A stretch of 64,000 bases of DNA, taken from NCBI GenBank assembly GCA_034933685.1, contig JAYFNB010000013.1, forward strand, positions 109,244 to 173,243, in the 5' to 3' direction. Positions 1 through 8,507 of this stretch are shown here, piece by piece (position 1 is the stretch's first letter; every line of letters starts with the position of its first letter). Source of the DNA: UBA8514 sp034933685 (GTDB lineage Bacteria; Bacillota; Clostridia; Lachnospirales; Anaerotignaceae). The notes beneath the pieces are model-generated. The model was not told the origin of the DNA, ran no database searches, and saw only the letters and a program-made list of their open reading frames with translations. The position numbers were made by a program, and so were the translations under genes.

Positions 1-2
1 GC

Positions 3-1793
3 TCCTTCAAGTCTGGCAATATTATAGCTTTTTTGGATAGCATTATGAACAGTATTATCTTTAAAGATAGCTTTGATAAATTATCAGATTTAACTTATAA
101 CACTGTGAATGTCGAAAGCACTTTGAAAAAGCTAGATGTAGATAGCTTTGCAGAACTTGAAATTTTCCGTAAGGTTGATGTATTTATTATTAAGTGGCTA
201 ATTGCAAGGTTAGAAAACGAAGATACAGATGCAAAGCTTGCAGGCTTCGCTATCCCGGAGATATGTAAGAAGAGAAGAAAAATGCACTATGGCAACCTTT
301 ATTTTTCTCATTACTACATCATAGAAAATGCCTATCATTTAATTATGGCAGCTCACTTTGAGCCTGAAAAGACAGTAGAAAACATATGGAAACGCTATGT
401 ATCCACAGACTATATGCTTGACCAAAGGTACCGGTATTTCTACTATCATTATGACAAGATTACAAACAATGAAATTTATGATACCTTGCGAGAGTTAGTA
501 GAAAATATTTATACCAATGAGTACCTCAATAAGCTGTCTGTTGCCTGGAGCAATGCCTTTGTAGAATGTAAAGCTGATTCTGGTCTTGCAAAACAACAGG
601 ATTTCTACAATAAATATATTAAAAATACAACAGCTCGAACCGTTGTAATTATCTCTGACGCACTTCGTTTTGAGGTAGGACAAACTCTTATGAAACGATT
701 GACCGAAGATGAAAAATGTACCGCTACTATAGAACCGATGCAAAGTGTGTTACCGTCATATACAAGGTTTGGTATGTCAGCTTTACTACCGCACAAAGAG
801 CTTACTATGGGCGAAGATTACAGGGTTCTGGTTGATGGCAAGGTATGTGATGACCTAAAATCTCGAGAGCAGATTTTACAGTCTTATATACCTAATAGTA
901 GAACGGCACAGTTTGACGATATTAATACTGTTAAGGATGCCAAGGAGCTTACTATAGGACAAGATGTTGTTTACATTTATCATAATCAAATCGATGCACG
1001 TGGTGATAAGCCCAATAGCGAGAATGAAGTTTTTGCAGCTTGTGAAGAAGCAGTAGAAGAAATTCATACAATGATTAAACGGCTTACCAGTGCAAACAAC
1101 ATACATTTTATTATTACAGCAGACCATGGGTTTATTTATAAACGTGATAAACTATCTGAGAGTGATAAAATAAGTGGATTGCCACAGAAAAATGCGTTGG
1201 TTGGAAGACGATATGTAGTCTATGACAAAGCAGTGGATGCTGATGGCATTGGTACAGTAACACTGGGCAATGTTTTAAGAAATCAAGATACAAGAATAGT
1301 TTCTTTCCCAATAGGTAGTGATATTTTCAAAGTGCCTGGAGGTGGTCTTAACTTTGTGCATGGTGGAGCTTCACTCCAAGAGGTGCTAATTCCAGTAATT
1401 GATGTGCGAACCAATAAGTATTACACCGAAACAAAGGCGGTTTCTATTTCTCTTGTAAGCCTTGTTAATAAAATTACAAACCTTACAACTAACCTTGATT
1501 TTATACAAAGTGATGCGGTTACTGCTGTAAATAAGGAAACTATATATAAAGTATTCTTTATTTCTGATGATAACGAGAAAATCTCCAACGACAATATTTA
1601 TGTTGCGGATAAAAAAGATACCGATGCAAGCAAGAGAATATTCCGCTTGAAGTTTAGCTTTAAAAATAAGCAATATGACAAAAATCGAAAATATTATCTT
1701 GTAGCCTATGACGAAAAAAATGCTCTTGAGGTGATTCGCCATGAGGTACAGATGGATTTGGCGTTTGTAGATGATTTCGGATTTAATATATAG
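3..1793 (+). CDS. pglZ: BREX protein PglZ, 3' part (gene runs off left edge)
   Basis: These are the last 596 codons of PglZ, the alkaline-phosphatase-superfamily component of BREX phage defence. The frame is open to base 3, so the true start lies outside the window; BREX-1 PglZ is usually well over 800 residues. The segment IISDALRFE near base 650 supplies the first metal-site Asp, and ITADHGF near base 1120 supplies the Asp-His pair, in the order seen in this superfamily. PglZ is required for BREX defence, but its exact reaction is unsettled. The stop is 19 bases before the brxL start, which is the type 1 BREX order. The leftmost in-frame TTG (base 33) is not a credible start because coding sequence continues upstream. 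Confidence 0.9.
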   Translation, partial: SFKSGNIIAFLDSIMNSIIFKDSFDKLSDLTYNTVNVESTLKKLDVDSFAELEIFRKVDVFIIKWLIARLENEDTDAKLAGFAIPEICKKRRKMHYGNLYFSHYYIIENAYHLIMAAHFEPEKTVENIWKRYVSTDYMLDQRYRYFYYHYDKITNNEIYDTLRELVENIYTNEYLNKLSVAWSNAFVECKADSGLAKQQDFYNKYIKNTTARTVVIISDALRFEVGQTLMKRLTEDEKCTATIEPMQSVLPSYTRFGMSALLPHKELTMGEDYRVLVDGKVCDDLKSREQILQSYIPNSRTAQFDDINTVKDAKELTIGQDVVYIYHNQIDARGDKPNSENEVFAACEEAVEEIHTMIKRLTSANNIHFIITADHGFIYKRDKLSESDKISGLPQKNALVGRRYVVYDKAVDADGIGTVTLGNVLRNQDTRIVSFPIGSDIFKVPGGGLNFVHGGASLQEVLIPVIDVRTNKYYTETKAVSISLVSLVNKITNLTTNLDFIQSDAVTAVNKETIYKVFFISDDNEKISNDNIYVADKKDTDASKRIFRLKFSFKNKQYDKNRKYYLVAYDEKNALEVIRHEVQMDLAFVDDFGFNI

Positions 1794-1812
1794 TGAGAAG
1801 GTGAATTTTTCT

Positions 1813-3903
1813 ATGTTTAGTGAACGGAATAATACTGAAGATAAAGTCATGATGGAAAATGAAGTCTCCTCCAATGAAATTATCAATAAAAAACTACGTC
1901 AATATTTTGATGGTAAAATTGTACGCAAGGATTTGACTAAGTCTATAAAAGAAGGTGCAAATGTACCTATTTATGTTTTAGAGTTTCTGCTGGGTCAATA
2001 CTGTAGCTCTGATGATCCTGAAATCACCGAAGAAGGTGTTAAAACAGTTAAGAAAATCTTGTCTGAAAACTTTGTACGACCAGATGAGGCACAAAAAGTG
2101 TTATCGAACCTAAGAGAACGTGGTAGCTACACTGTTATAGACCGCTTAACAGCAAAATTGAACATTAAAGCGGATAGATATGAAGCGGAATTTTCAAATC
2201 TCGGGGTAAAGGAAATTTTGCTTGAACCCGAATATGTTTCCAAATACGATAGACTTTTGTGTGGCGGAATTTGGTGCATTGTTCAACTTGAATATGAATA
2301 TGTGGAGGAAGATAGACGGTCAAACCCTATTCGAGTTAGAAAGCTTACACCGATACAAATGCCCCATATTGAACTTGCGGAAATAAAAGAAGCAAGAGGA
2401 CATTTTACAAAAGAAGAATGGATTTCTATTTTACTTCGTTCTACAGGTATGGAAGCAGATAAATTTACTAACCGTGAAAAATGGCTATTGCTTGCCCGTA
2501 TGATACCGCTTGTAGAAAATAATTTTAATTTGTGTGAACTTGGTCGTCGTAGTACCGGTAAATCTCATATTTACAAAGAGATTTCACCAAACTCAATCTT
2601 GGTTTCCGGCGGACAAACTACTGTAGCCAATCTATTTTATAATATGGCAAGTAAAACTGTCGGTCTTGTTGGTATGTGGGACTGTGTTGCTTTTGACGAA
2701 GTAGCTGGTATTACATTTAAAGACAAGGATGGCATACAAATTATGAAAGACTATATGGCATCAGGCTCTTTTGCTAGAGGGAAAGAGGAAAAAGCAGCCA
2801 GTGCATCTATGGTTTTTATAGGAAATATAAACCAGAGTGTAGATGCACTTTTAAAAACATCTCATTTGTTTGAGCCTTTCCCAGAAGCTATTGCATATGA
2901 TACAGCTTTTCTTGATCGTATACACTGCTATATTCCAGGTTGGGATATTCCAAAATATAGACCAGGATTTTTTACAAACGAGTACGGGTTTATTACCGAT
3001 TATCTTTCGGAGTTTATGCGAGAAATGCGTAAAGAGCAGTTTAGTGATGTAAGTGATAAGTTCTTTAGATTTGGAAGCAATTTAAATCAACGTGATGTAA
3101 TTGCAGTAAGAAAAACAATATCTGGTTTGACAAAACTTCTATACCCTAATGCTGTATATACAAAAGAAGACATAGAAGAAATTATCACTGTAGCTTTAGA
3201 ACTACGCCGAAGAGTAAAAGAACAAATGAAGAAAATTGGTGGTATGGAATTCTATGATGTCAACTTCTCGTATATTGACGCAGAGACTTTTGAAGAGCAT
3301 TATGTTTCGGTTCCGGAGCAAGGTGGCGGTAAGCTGGTACCAGAAGGTATGTTAAATCCTGGTAATATTTATACTGTATCTAGAGGCAAATCAGGTATGG
3401 TAGGCGTATATCGTTTAGAAACCCAAGTGTTACCAGGCAATGGAAAGTTTGAAAAGACTGGACTTGGTACAGATAGAGAAGCAAAGGAAGCAACTAATAC
3501 AGCTCTTAACTACTTAAAAGCCAATGCAAATAGCATTAGTAGCTCCATAAGCACAACTACAAAAGATTACATTATCAACTACAGCGACTTGCAGGGTATA
3601 GGAATTACAAAGTTTCTAACGCTGCCTACAGTAATTGCTATTTGCTCTGCCGTTCTTAATAAATCAACTTTATCAAGTCTAGCAGTTCTTGGAGATATAA
3701 GTATTAGTGGTACTATCTTAAAGGTAGAAGAACTAGCAAGTGTGCTACAGACCTGTTTAGATAGCGGTGTAAAAAAAGTACTTTTGCCAATAACTTCAGC
3801 TGTCGATATGGCTACAGTTCCGGCAGAATTAATGGGAGCATTTAGTATCATATTTTACAACACCCCACAAGAAGCTGTATTCAAGGCCTTAGGTGTTGAT
3901 TAA
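1813..3903 (+). CDS. brxL: BREX protein BrxL (AAA+ / Lon-like)
   Basis: This 696-residue protein is the last gene of a type 1 BREX operon. A P-loop GRRSTGKSH lies at residues 244-252, with an Asp-Glu pair (AFDEVAG) about 50 residues later, as in AAA+ proteins. The last ~120 residues resemble a Lon protease-type domain (GDISISG, then GVKKVLLP), but I cannot point to an unambiguous Ser-Lys dyad. BrxL family members form DNA-binding AAA+ rings, and the protein is thought to act on incoming phage DNA. The ATG at 1813 is preferred over the one at 1771 because a GAGAAGGTG Shine-Dalgarno sits just upstream and the overlap with pglZ disappears. A strong terminator follows at 3985. Confidence 0.92.
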   Translation: MFSERNNTEDKVMMENEVSSNEIINKKLRQYFDGKIVRKDLTKSIKEGANVPIYVLEFLLGQYCSSDDPEITEEGVKTVKKILSENFVRPDEAQKVLSNLRERGSYTVIDRLTAKLNIKADRYEAEFSNLGVKEILLEPEYVSKYDRLLCGGIWCIVQLEYEYVEEDRRSNPIRVRKLTPIQMPHIELAEIKEARGHFTKEEWISILLRSTGMEADKFTNREKWLLLARMIPLVENNFNLCELGRRSTGKSHIYKEISPNSILVSGGQTTVANLFYNMASKTVGLVGMWDCVAFDEVAGITFKDKDGIQIMKDYMASGSFARGKEEKAASASMVFIGNINQSVDALLKTSHLFEPFPEAIAYDTAFLDRIHCYIPGWDIPKYRPGFFTNEYGFITDYLSEFMREMRKEQFSDVSDKFFRFGSNLNQRDVIAVRKTISGLTKLLYPNAVYTKEDIEEIITVALELRRRVKEQMKKIGGMEFYDVNFSYIDAETFEEHYVSVPEQGGGKLVPEGMLNPGNIYTVSRGKSGMVGVYRLETQVLPGNGKFEKTGLGTDREAKEATNTALNYLKANANSISSSISTTTKDYIINYSDLQGIGITKFLTLPTVIAICSAVLNKSTLSSLAVLGDISISGTILKVEELASVLQTCLDSGVKKVLLPITSAVDMATVPAELMGAFSIIFYNTPQEAVFKALGVD

Positions 3904-3984
3904 GGCTTAACAATAAAATACTTCTGATAGTCACAAGAAATTTGTATCAAATTTCGCACTGCAACGTAAAACTTTTATCAGTTC

Positions 3985-4022
3985 AAAACCGCTATAACTC
4001 ATGGAAGAGTTATAGCGGTTTT
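3985..4022 (+). terminator. Terminator closing the BREX operon
   Basis: A perfect 16-bp inverted repeat (AAAACCGCTATAACTC and its complement) with a 6-base loop lies 82 bases after the brxL stop. The stem ends in TTTT, but no long T-run follows. Confidence 0.7.
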
Positions 4023-4368
4023 ATGATGTATTTAAACTAAAAAAATAGGTAGTATTTTTGATTACGGTCTGGGCAGAAGATGAAAGATGTACTATGATAA
4101 TTTAGAATGGTATGTATAAAAAGTCCTAATTATAACCACTTACAAAGATTATAAAAGTTATAGTTTATAAATCAAAAATAGCTTAAGTGTGGAACATCAA
4201 TGGCTGAAACCATTGGTATTACTGGGTTTTTAGCTGCTCCAACAAAATTAGGGGCTTAAGAACATGGAACAAAGGAATTGAAAAAATACGAAACACTATT
4301 CCTATTTATTAAAGACAAAAGGTTAATTGTTGATTGCAGGTGGTCGATTTATTGCAAAGCAATCCTGT
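4023..4368. other. Intergenic, mostly featureless; possible 19-codon relic
   Basis: No convincing gene is present. A 19-codon frame (bases 4200-4259, MAETIGITGFLAAPTKLGA) has no Shine-Dalgarno and may be a relic of a lost gene. The rest is AT-rich sequence without clear signals. Confidence 0.3.
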
Positions 4369-4545
4369 TTATTTTCTTTCCAGAAAGCACAACAGAGCCT
4401 GTTTTTGTATTCTCCACAACTTATATCCAAGTCTTGTTGCAGGAATACTTCCTTTATTAATCAGTTGATATAAGGTGTTTTTAGAGATACCTAAAATCTC
4501 CATCACCTCTTTTGGCGTTAAAATATCTGGGTAATCTTCAAGCAT
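4369..4545 (-). CDS. Small excisionase-like helix-turn-helix protein (58 aa)
   Basis: This short minus-strand gene encodes a MerR/excisionase-type HTH. It starts MLEDYPDILTPKEVMEILGI, followed by SKNTLYQLINKGSIPATRLG and a wing-like YKLWRI, the usual layout of the HTH_17 family (helix-turn-helix then a basic wing). A very strong Shine-Dalgarno (AAAGGAGG) precedes the ATG at 4545. Such proteins are common as excisionases or small regulators on integrative elements, which fits the neighbouring DUF960, amidoligase and recombinase genes. No integrase lies next to it, so a role as a stand-alone regulator is equally possible. Confidence 0.75.
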   Translation of the reverse strand: MLEDYPDILTPKEVMEILGISKNTLYQLINKGSIPATRLGYKLWRIQKQALLCFLERK

Positions 4546-4641
4546 GAAAAAACCTCCTTTCGGGTTTGTATGGTTTATTTATACCTTTGTTTGGGTATTT
4601 AAGGTAAAATAGAACTTTATAAAAATATATTATTATAGTAG

Positions 4642-4692
4642 AAAAGAGCAGATGAAAGGGGAATTAATGTTCCTTTGGACATTTGCTCTTTT
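4642..4692 (+). terminator. Leader hairpin / terminator
   Basis: A 13-bp stem (AAAAGAGCAGATG with CATTTGCTCTTTT, one G-T wobble) encloses a smaller GGAA/TTCC stem and runs into a T-run. It lies between the divergent HTH gene and the DUF960 operon, so it may be an attenuator in the leader of the rightward operon. Confidence 0.55.
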
Positions 4693-4926
4693 TTGGTTTT
4701 TGGGGAAACGTTGATGTTTAAACCAGATTTTCCTTAAAAAACCTATGGTATTTCTATATTTTATTTAAAGGAGGTTTTGCTAATGGAGAGTTGTAGTTGG
4801 TTGATATTGCTGTTAAAAGCCGTGAAAATGGTGCTGTTACAAATGATTACATTTTTTAAAACAAGTACGTCTTACGCCTAAAAGGGTTGTAATTGGTCTA
4901 AAAGGTTTATGATAGGAGGCTTTATT
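4693..4926. other. Decayed coding remnant with intact ribosome binding site
   Basis: An AAAGGAGG site before the ATG at 4783 leads into only 32 codons. A different frame nearby (about 4795-4858, ending VKSRENGAVTNDYIF) looks more protein-like but has no start. This looks like a broken small gene; I do not recognise the family. Confidence 0.3.
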
Positions 4927-5033
4927 ATGAGAAAATAATCAACATATTTTGGAAGAAGATGACTGGTGGATTAATTGTAATGGCGGCAAGTGCACTATGT
5001 GCCATTATAGATGCTATTTTGGAGGAGGATTAA
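4927..5033 (+). pseudogene. Small hydrophobic peptide gene, apparently frameshifted
   Basis: AGGAGG precedes an ATG at 4927 that reads only Met-Arg-Lys-stop. One base short of that, the next frame reads IINIFWKKMTGG then LIVMAASALCAIIDAILEED to the stop at 5031, adjoining the DUF960 ATG. The simplest reading is a ~36-residue single-pass membrane peptide with a one-base deletion in the A-run after AGA. A shorter 24-codon product from the ATG at 4959 is also possible. The function is unknown. Confidence 0.35.
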
Positions 5034-5324
5034 ATGTTTCAAAATCAACGCTATGTTACTAGAGGGGTTTCTTCGGAAATCCCATTTTGGATACAAATGG
5101 TATTATGGGTGATGATTGATGCAATGGAAGAGCCTAAAGACTGGCTACAGGTATTTCGGCTAAAAGGAGAAGGGGAAACTTTACATATCATACACACACA
5201 GGAGGAACCAGTCTATTGCCATGAGGTTACACTACCCTTAAACGATGAAAAGGAGTTTACGGCAAAGATATTTGTAATTGATGACACTGACCATTCCACT
5301 ATGCTACTGGCAGAAGAATACTAA
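5034..5324 (+). CDS. DUF960 family protein
   Basis: This 96-residue protein has the DUF960 pattern: N-terminal RYVTRGV, then IPFWIQMVLWVMID, a central DWLQVFRL and the C-terminal FVIDD...TMLLAEEY. DUF960 proteins are small Firmicute proteins of unknown function, often found on mobile elements. A GGAGGAGG-type site sits directly upstream, and the gene is followed after 14 bases by the amidoligase gene. The three genes 5034-7391 probably form one transcript. Confidence 0.8.
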   Translation: MFQNQRYVTRGVSSEIPFWIQMVLWVMIDAMEEPKDWLQVFRLKGEGETLHIIHTQEEPVYCHEVTLPLNDEKEFTAKIFVIDDTDHSTMLLAEEY

Positions 5325-5338
5325 GGAGGAAAAATTTG

Positions 5339-6448
5339 ATGGAAGAAAGAGAAGTTTTTATTTGTCCTCACTGCGGTGAGGAGCATGAAATTTGTGATGG
5401 CTACGAAATGGGTGAAGAGATTTATTGCTGTAATTGCATTGATGATTTAACGGTGGTTTGTCAGGATTGTGGCGAAAGGATTTGGGCAGACAACGATGCT
5501 GGAGATGAAAATATCAGTCTTTGCCAAAGCTGCTACGACAGAAACTATACCACTTGCAGTCGTTGTGACAGACTGATTCATGTAAATGACGCCTATTATG
5601 AAGATGACGATGAGGACGAGCCTTATTGCTATAACTGCCATATTCAGTACGATAATTCCACCAGTCTTCATGGTTATAGCTACCGCCCCGACCCGATTTT
5701 CTATGGGGAAGGTGAACGATATTTAGGAGTGGAATTAGAAATTGACAGAGGTGGAAAAAGTAGCTTTCATGCACAGAAAATATGCCAAGTTGCTAACGGT
5801 GAAGAGGAACTGATTTACATTAAGACCGACGGTAGTTTAGATGACGGCTTGGAGATTGTAACCCACCCAATGACATTGGAATATCACATGACACAAACAC
5901 CATGGCAGGCAATTGTTAATAAGGCATTGGAATTAGGATACAAGTCACATCAAACATCTACCACAGGTTTGCATTGTCATGTGAACCGAACTAGTCTTGG
6001 TGAAACCGTTGAGGAACAGGAGGTCACTATAAGCAAGGTACTATTCTTTGTGGAACGGTTTTGGGATGAACTTTTGAGGTTTTCCAGAAGGACAGAATAT
6101 CAGGTGAACCGTTGGGCGGCACGATATGGCTTGAAAGAAAGACCCCAAGATGTTTTAGACCATGCAAAAAAATCGGGACTTGGCAGATATTCCTGTGTGA
6201 ATATTACCAACTATGAAACCATTGAATTTCGCCTCTTCAGAGGGACTTTAAAATATAACACCATTATTGCCACGTTACAGCTCGTTAATGAGATTTGTAA
6301 CGTGGCTTTTTTAATGTCTGAAAGCGAATTGTCGGTAATGAGCTGGCATGGTTTTTTGGAACGCTTAACCCAACCGGAACTAATTACCTATTTAAAAGAA
6401 AGAAGACTATATGTGAATGAACCTGTTGAAACAGAGGAGGATGACTAA
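5339..6448 (+). CDS. Amidoligase family protein with N-terminal zinc ribbons
   Basis: Predicted ATP-dependent amide-bond-forming enzyme (amidoligase_2 family, COOH-NH2 ligase fold) of 369 residues. Residues 1-105 carry six Cys-x2-Cys-type pairs (CPHC, CCNC, CQDC, CQSC, CSRC, CYNC), suggesting LIM/treble-clef zinc modules. The catalytic part shows YLGVELEID, KTDGSL...EIVTHP, TTGLHCHVN and ETIEFRLFRG, the usual acidic, His and Arg motifs of the family. The next gene is a class II glutamine amidotransferase, a pairing described for this family and consistent with using glutamine-derived ammonia. The substrate is unknown; peptide or cell-wall modification has been proposed for relatives. The ATG at 5339, eight bases after AAGGAGGA, is preferred over a TTG three bases earlier. 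Confidence 0.8.
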   Translation: MEEREVFICPHCGEEHEICDGYEMGEEIYCCNCIDDLTVVCQDCGERIWADNDAGDENISLCQSCYDRNYTTCSRCDRLIHVNDAYYEDDDEDEPYCYNCHIQYDNSTSLHGYSYRPDPIFYGEGERYLGVELEIDRGGKSSFHAQKICQVANGEEELIYIKTDGSLDDGLEIVTHPMTLEYHMTQTPWQAIVNKALELGYKSHQTSTTGLHCHVNRTSLGETVEEQEVTISKVLFFVERFWDELLRFSRRTEYQVNRWAARYGLKERPQDVLDHAKKSGLGRYSCVNITNYETIEFRLFRGTLKYNTIIATLQLVNEICNVAFLMSESELSVMSWHGFLERLTQPELITYLKERRLYVNEPVETEEDD

Positions 6449-6449
6449 T

Positions 6450-7391
6450 ATGTGTTGCTTATTTGGACTTATTGATTACAAAGGATATTTTACCCCAAGG
6501 CAGAAAAACAGAGTGTTGGCAGTTTTAGCAAAGGAATGTGAAGCCAGAGGAACGGATGCTACAGGCATAGCCTATAATCTTAATGGTGGTATGAAGATTA
6601 TAAAAGCACCTCTTCCAGCCCATGCCATGCGGTTTCGGATTCCGCCACAGGCGATGGTAATTATGGGGCATACCCGAATGACTACTCAGGGTAGTGAAAA
6701 GAAAAACAGGAATAACCATCCATTCCATGGAGCCGTTCGAGGAATGGAGTTTTCCCTTGCCCATAACGGAGTGCTGAATAATGATAAAAGCCTGCGGGTA
6801 ACGGAAAAGCTACCACCCACAGACATTCAAACTGACAGTTATATTGCAGTTCAGCTATTGCAGAAAAAACAAGCCCTCACTTTTAAAAGCCTAAAATTTA
6901 TGGCGGAACAGGTGGAGGGCTCTTTTTGCTTTACGGTGTTGGATTGTGCCAACAATCTTTACATTATAAAGGGAAGTAATCCCATTTGTGTTTATCAGTA
7001 TGAAAAAGAAGGTTTCTATATTTACGCCTCTACGGAGGAGATTTTAAAGAAGGCTATTTCACGCATGGGTTTGTATATGCCCAAAAGAGGGGAAAAGGTG
7101 AATGTTAGCAGTGGTGATATCGTGAAAATTTCACCAACAGGAAGAATTACAAAAGGAAGCTTTTCCTATAACAATATAGACGACCTGTGGTTCATGGAAA
7201 GATACCGCCCTTATTTGGACTGCACACCCTATTACAAAAGTGCGTGCACAGATATGGAGCAGGAGCGATTGGAAGAACTAAAATGGATGGCGGCTTGCTT
7301 TGGTTTTGAGCCAGAGGAAGTGGAAGTGCTGTATAAGGAAGGATATACACTGGAGGAGGTGGAGGAACTGTTGTACCAGTGTGAGTATTAG
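6450..7391 (+). CDS. Class II glutamine amidotransferase domain protein
   Basis: This Ntn-hydrolase-type glutaminase of 313 residues has the catalytic Cys as residue 2 (MCCLFG). It also has GTDATGIA, HTRMTTQGS, HNGVLNN and PTDIQTDS, the substrate-binding motifs shared with GlmS/PurF-type domains. There is no synthetase domain, so its ammonia or amidase activity probably serves the adjoining amidoligase. The ATG at 6450 (one base after the amidoligase stop, preceded by AGAGGAGGA) places the nucleophile at the mature N terminus; an earlier TTG-type start would bury it, so 6450 is firmly preferred. Confidence 0.85.
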   Translation: MCCLFGLIDYKGYFTPRQKNRVLAVLAKECEARGTDATGIAYNLNGGMKIIKAPLPAHAMRFRIPPQAMVIMGHTRMTTQGSEKKNRNNHPFHGAVRGMEFSLAHNGVLNNDKSLRVTEKLPPTDIQTDSYIAVQLLQKKQALTFKSLKFMAEQVEGSFCFTVLDCANNLYIIKGSNPICVYQYEKEGFYIYASTEEILKKAISRMGLYMPKRGEKVNVSSGDIVKISPTGRITKGSFSYNNIDDLWFMERYRPYLDCTPYYKSACTDMEQERLEELKWMAACFGFEPEEVEVLYKEGYTLEEVEELLYQCEY

Positions 7392-7443
7392 AAAGGGTTA
7401 GAGCGTTTCAATAGGGTATAGCCAAGTGAAACACTGAAAATGT

Positions 7444-7513
7444 GTGTCAATAGAGTTAGTATTTGTATTTTGCAACGTTTCAAAATGCAGAGGGACTCTA
7501 TTGACACTTTTTT
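7444..7513 (+). terminator. Long-loop inverted repeat before the recombinase gene
   Basis: The 13-base arms GTGTCAATAGAGT (7444) and ACTCTATTGACAC (7495) are perfectly complementary and are followed by TTTTTT. The 38-base loop itself contains TATTTTG/CAAAATG arms. It could terminate the amidoligase operon or be a recombinase site. Confidence 0.55.
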
Positions 7514-7563
7514 GTTATATAAAGTAATTTTCAGGGTTAAAACTTGCAAGGGAGGTTTGGAAA

Positions 7564-8115
7564 ATGAGGATTGGCTATATTCGTGTTAGTACCCTAGAGC
7601 AGAACACCTTAAGACAAGAAGTTTTGATGAAGGAGTTGGGTGTAGATGAAATATTTATGGATAAGGCTAGTGGGAAGAACTCTGACCGTCCAGAGCTAAA
7701 ACGAATGTTGGAGTTTGTGAGAAATGGGGATACGGTGATTTGCGAATCCATCAGCCGTTTTGCTAGAAATACAAAAGATCTCCTTTGGCTCATTGAAAAG
7801 CTAAACACCAAAGGGGCAGTTTTCATTAGTAAAAAAGAAGCAATAGATACCAATACCCCAACCGGAAAGTTTATGTTGACGGTATTTGGTGCCGTTGCAG
7901 AGCTGGAGCGGGAATATATTCTCCAACGGCAACGGGAAGGCATTGCCGTAGCAAAGCGACAGGGGAAATATAAGGGGCGAAAACGAATTGAATCTCCGGA
8001 ATTTCAAAAGGTCTATGGAAGATGGAGAAAAGGAGACATTACGGCAAGCAAGGCTATGGAGCTGTTGGGCATGAAGAAAAACACTTTTTATAGGAGAGTG
8101 AAAGAGTTTCAATAG
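7564..8115 (+). CDS. Serine recombinase (resolvase/invertase family)
   Basis: This is a complete 183-residue small serine recombinase. The catalytic Ser9 lies in YIRVSTLEQN. FMDKASGKNSDRPEL, ESISRFARN and AELEREYILQRQREGI form the rest of the catalytic core and the dimer helix. The C-terminal helix-turn-helix is ITASKAMELLGMKKNTFYRR. It has the size of Tn3-type resolvases and DNA invertases. Strong inverted repeats lie on both sides (7444-7507 and 8127-8164). It may resolve or invert DNA of the local element; no matching transposase is nearby. Confidence 0.9.
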   Translation: MRIGYIRVSTLEQNTLRQEVLMKELGVDEIFMDKASGKNSDRPELKRMLEFVRNGDTVICESISRFARNTKDLLWLIEKLNTKGAVFISKKEAIDTNTPTGKFMLTVFGAVAELEREYILQRQREGIAVAKRQGKYKGRKRIESPEFQKVYGRWRKGDITASKAMELLGMKKNTFYRRVKEFQ

Positions 8116-8126
8116 AAGAATGTGGA

Positions 8127-8164
8127 AATATCTTTAGATATATGATATTATATCTAAAGATATT
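8127..8164. repeat. Perfect AT-rich palindrome after the recombinase gene
   Basis: The 16-base arms (AATATCTTTAGATATA and its complement) flank a 6-base centre, 11 bases after the recombinase stop. No T-run follows, so a recombinase or regulator site is as likely as a terminator. Confidence 0.5.
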
Positions 8165-8284
8165 AAAGAGCATTTCTAAAAAGGTTGAAAGAAGGGGTGA
8201 TTCTGGAAATCATTGTGTGTTTTAAATGTGTGGTTGAGGCAGAAACAGAACTTTAATAAAGTTAAATTTACAAAAGAAAAGAAG

Positions 8285-8467
8285 ATGGTTATGGAGATTA
8301 CATACGTAATAGTTAGTTTTATTATCAGCAGTGTTCTTGTGAACGCTGCGTCTGGGTTATTTATGAAAGTCATTGGGGCAAAGGCAATGATGTTTAACGG
8401 AAAGAAACGGTTTGTGACGATTTTGGTTGTGACATGGTTTATCTTCAACATGATTCACGGAGCATAG
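8285..8467 (+). CDS. Small two-helix membrane protein
   Basis: About 60 residues, mostly two hydrophobic helices (YVIVSFIISSVLVNAASGLF and FVTILVVTWFIFNMI) separated by a basic turn GKKR. The ATG at 8285 is chosen because the protein is hydrophobic from there; the ATG at 8291 or a TTG at 8213 preceded by AAGGGG are alternatives. I do not recognise the family. It lies 40 bases upstream of the zinc-ribbon protein and may be co-transcribed with it. Confidence 0.5.
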   Translation: MVMEITYVIVSFIISSVLVNAASGLFMKVIGAKAMMFNGKKRFVTILVVTWFIFNMIHGA

Positions 8468-8507
8468 GACTTTGACTAATTATATGGCATAAGGAAGGAG
8501 AATTATG

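Noticed and set aside
1386..1886. 166-codon minus-strand open frame
   Set aside because: It is antisense to pglZ and brxL, has no ribosome binding site and a composition expected of a shadow frame.
4278..4460. 60-codon plus-strand frame
   Set aside because: Largely antisense to the HTH gene at 4369-4545, which has the better start signal and a recognisable fold.
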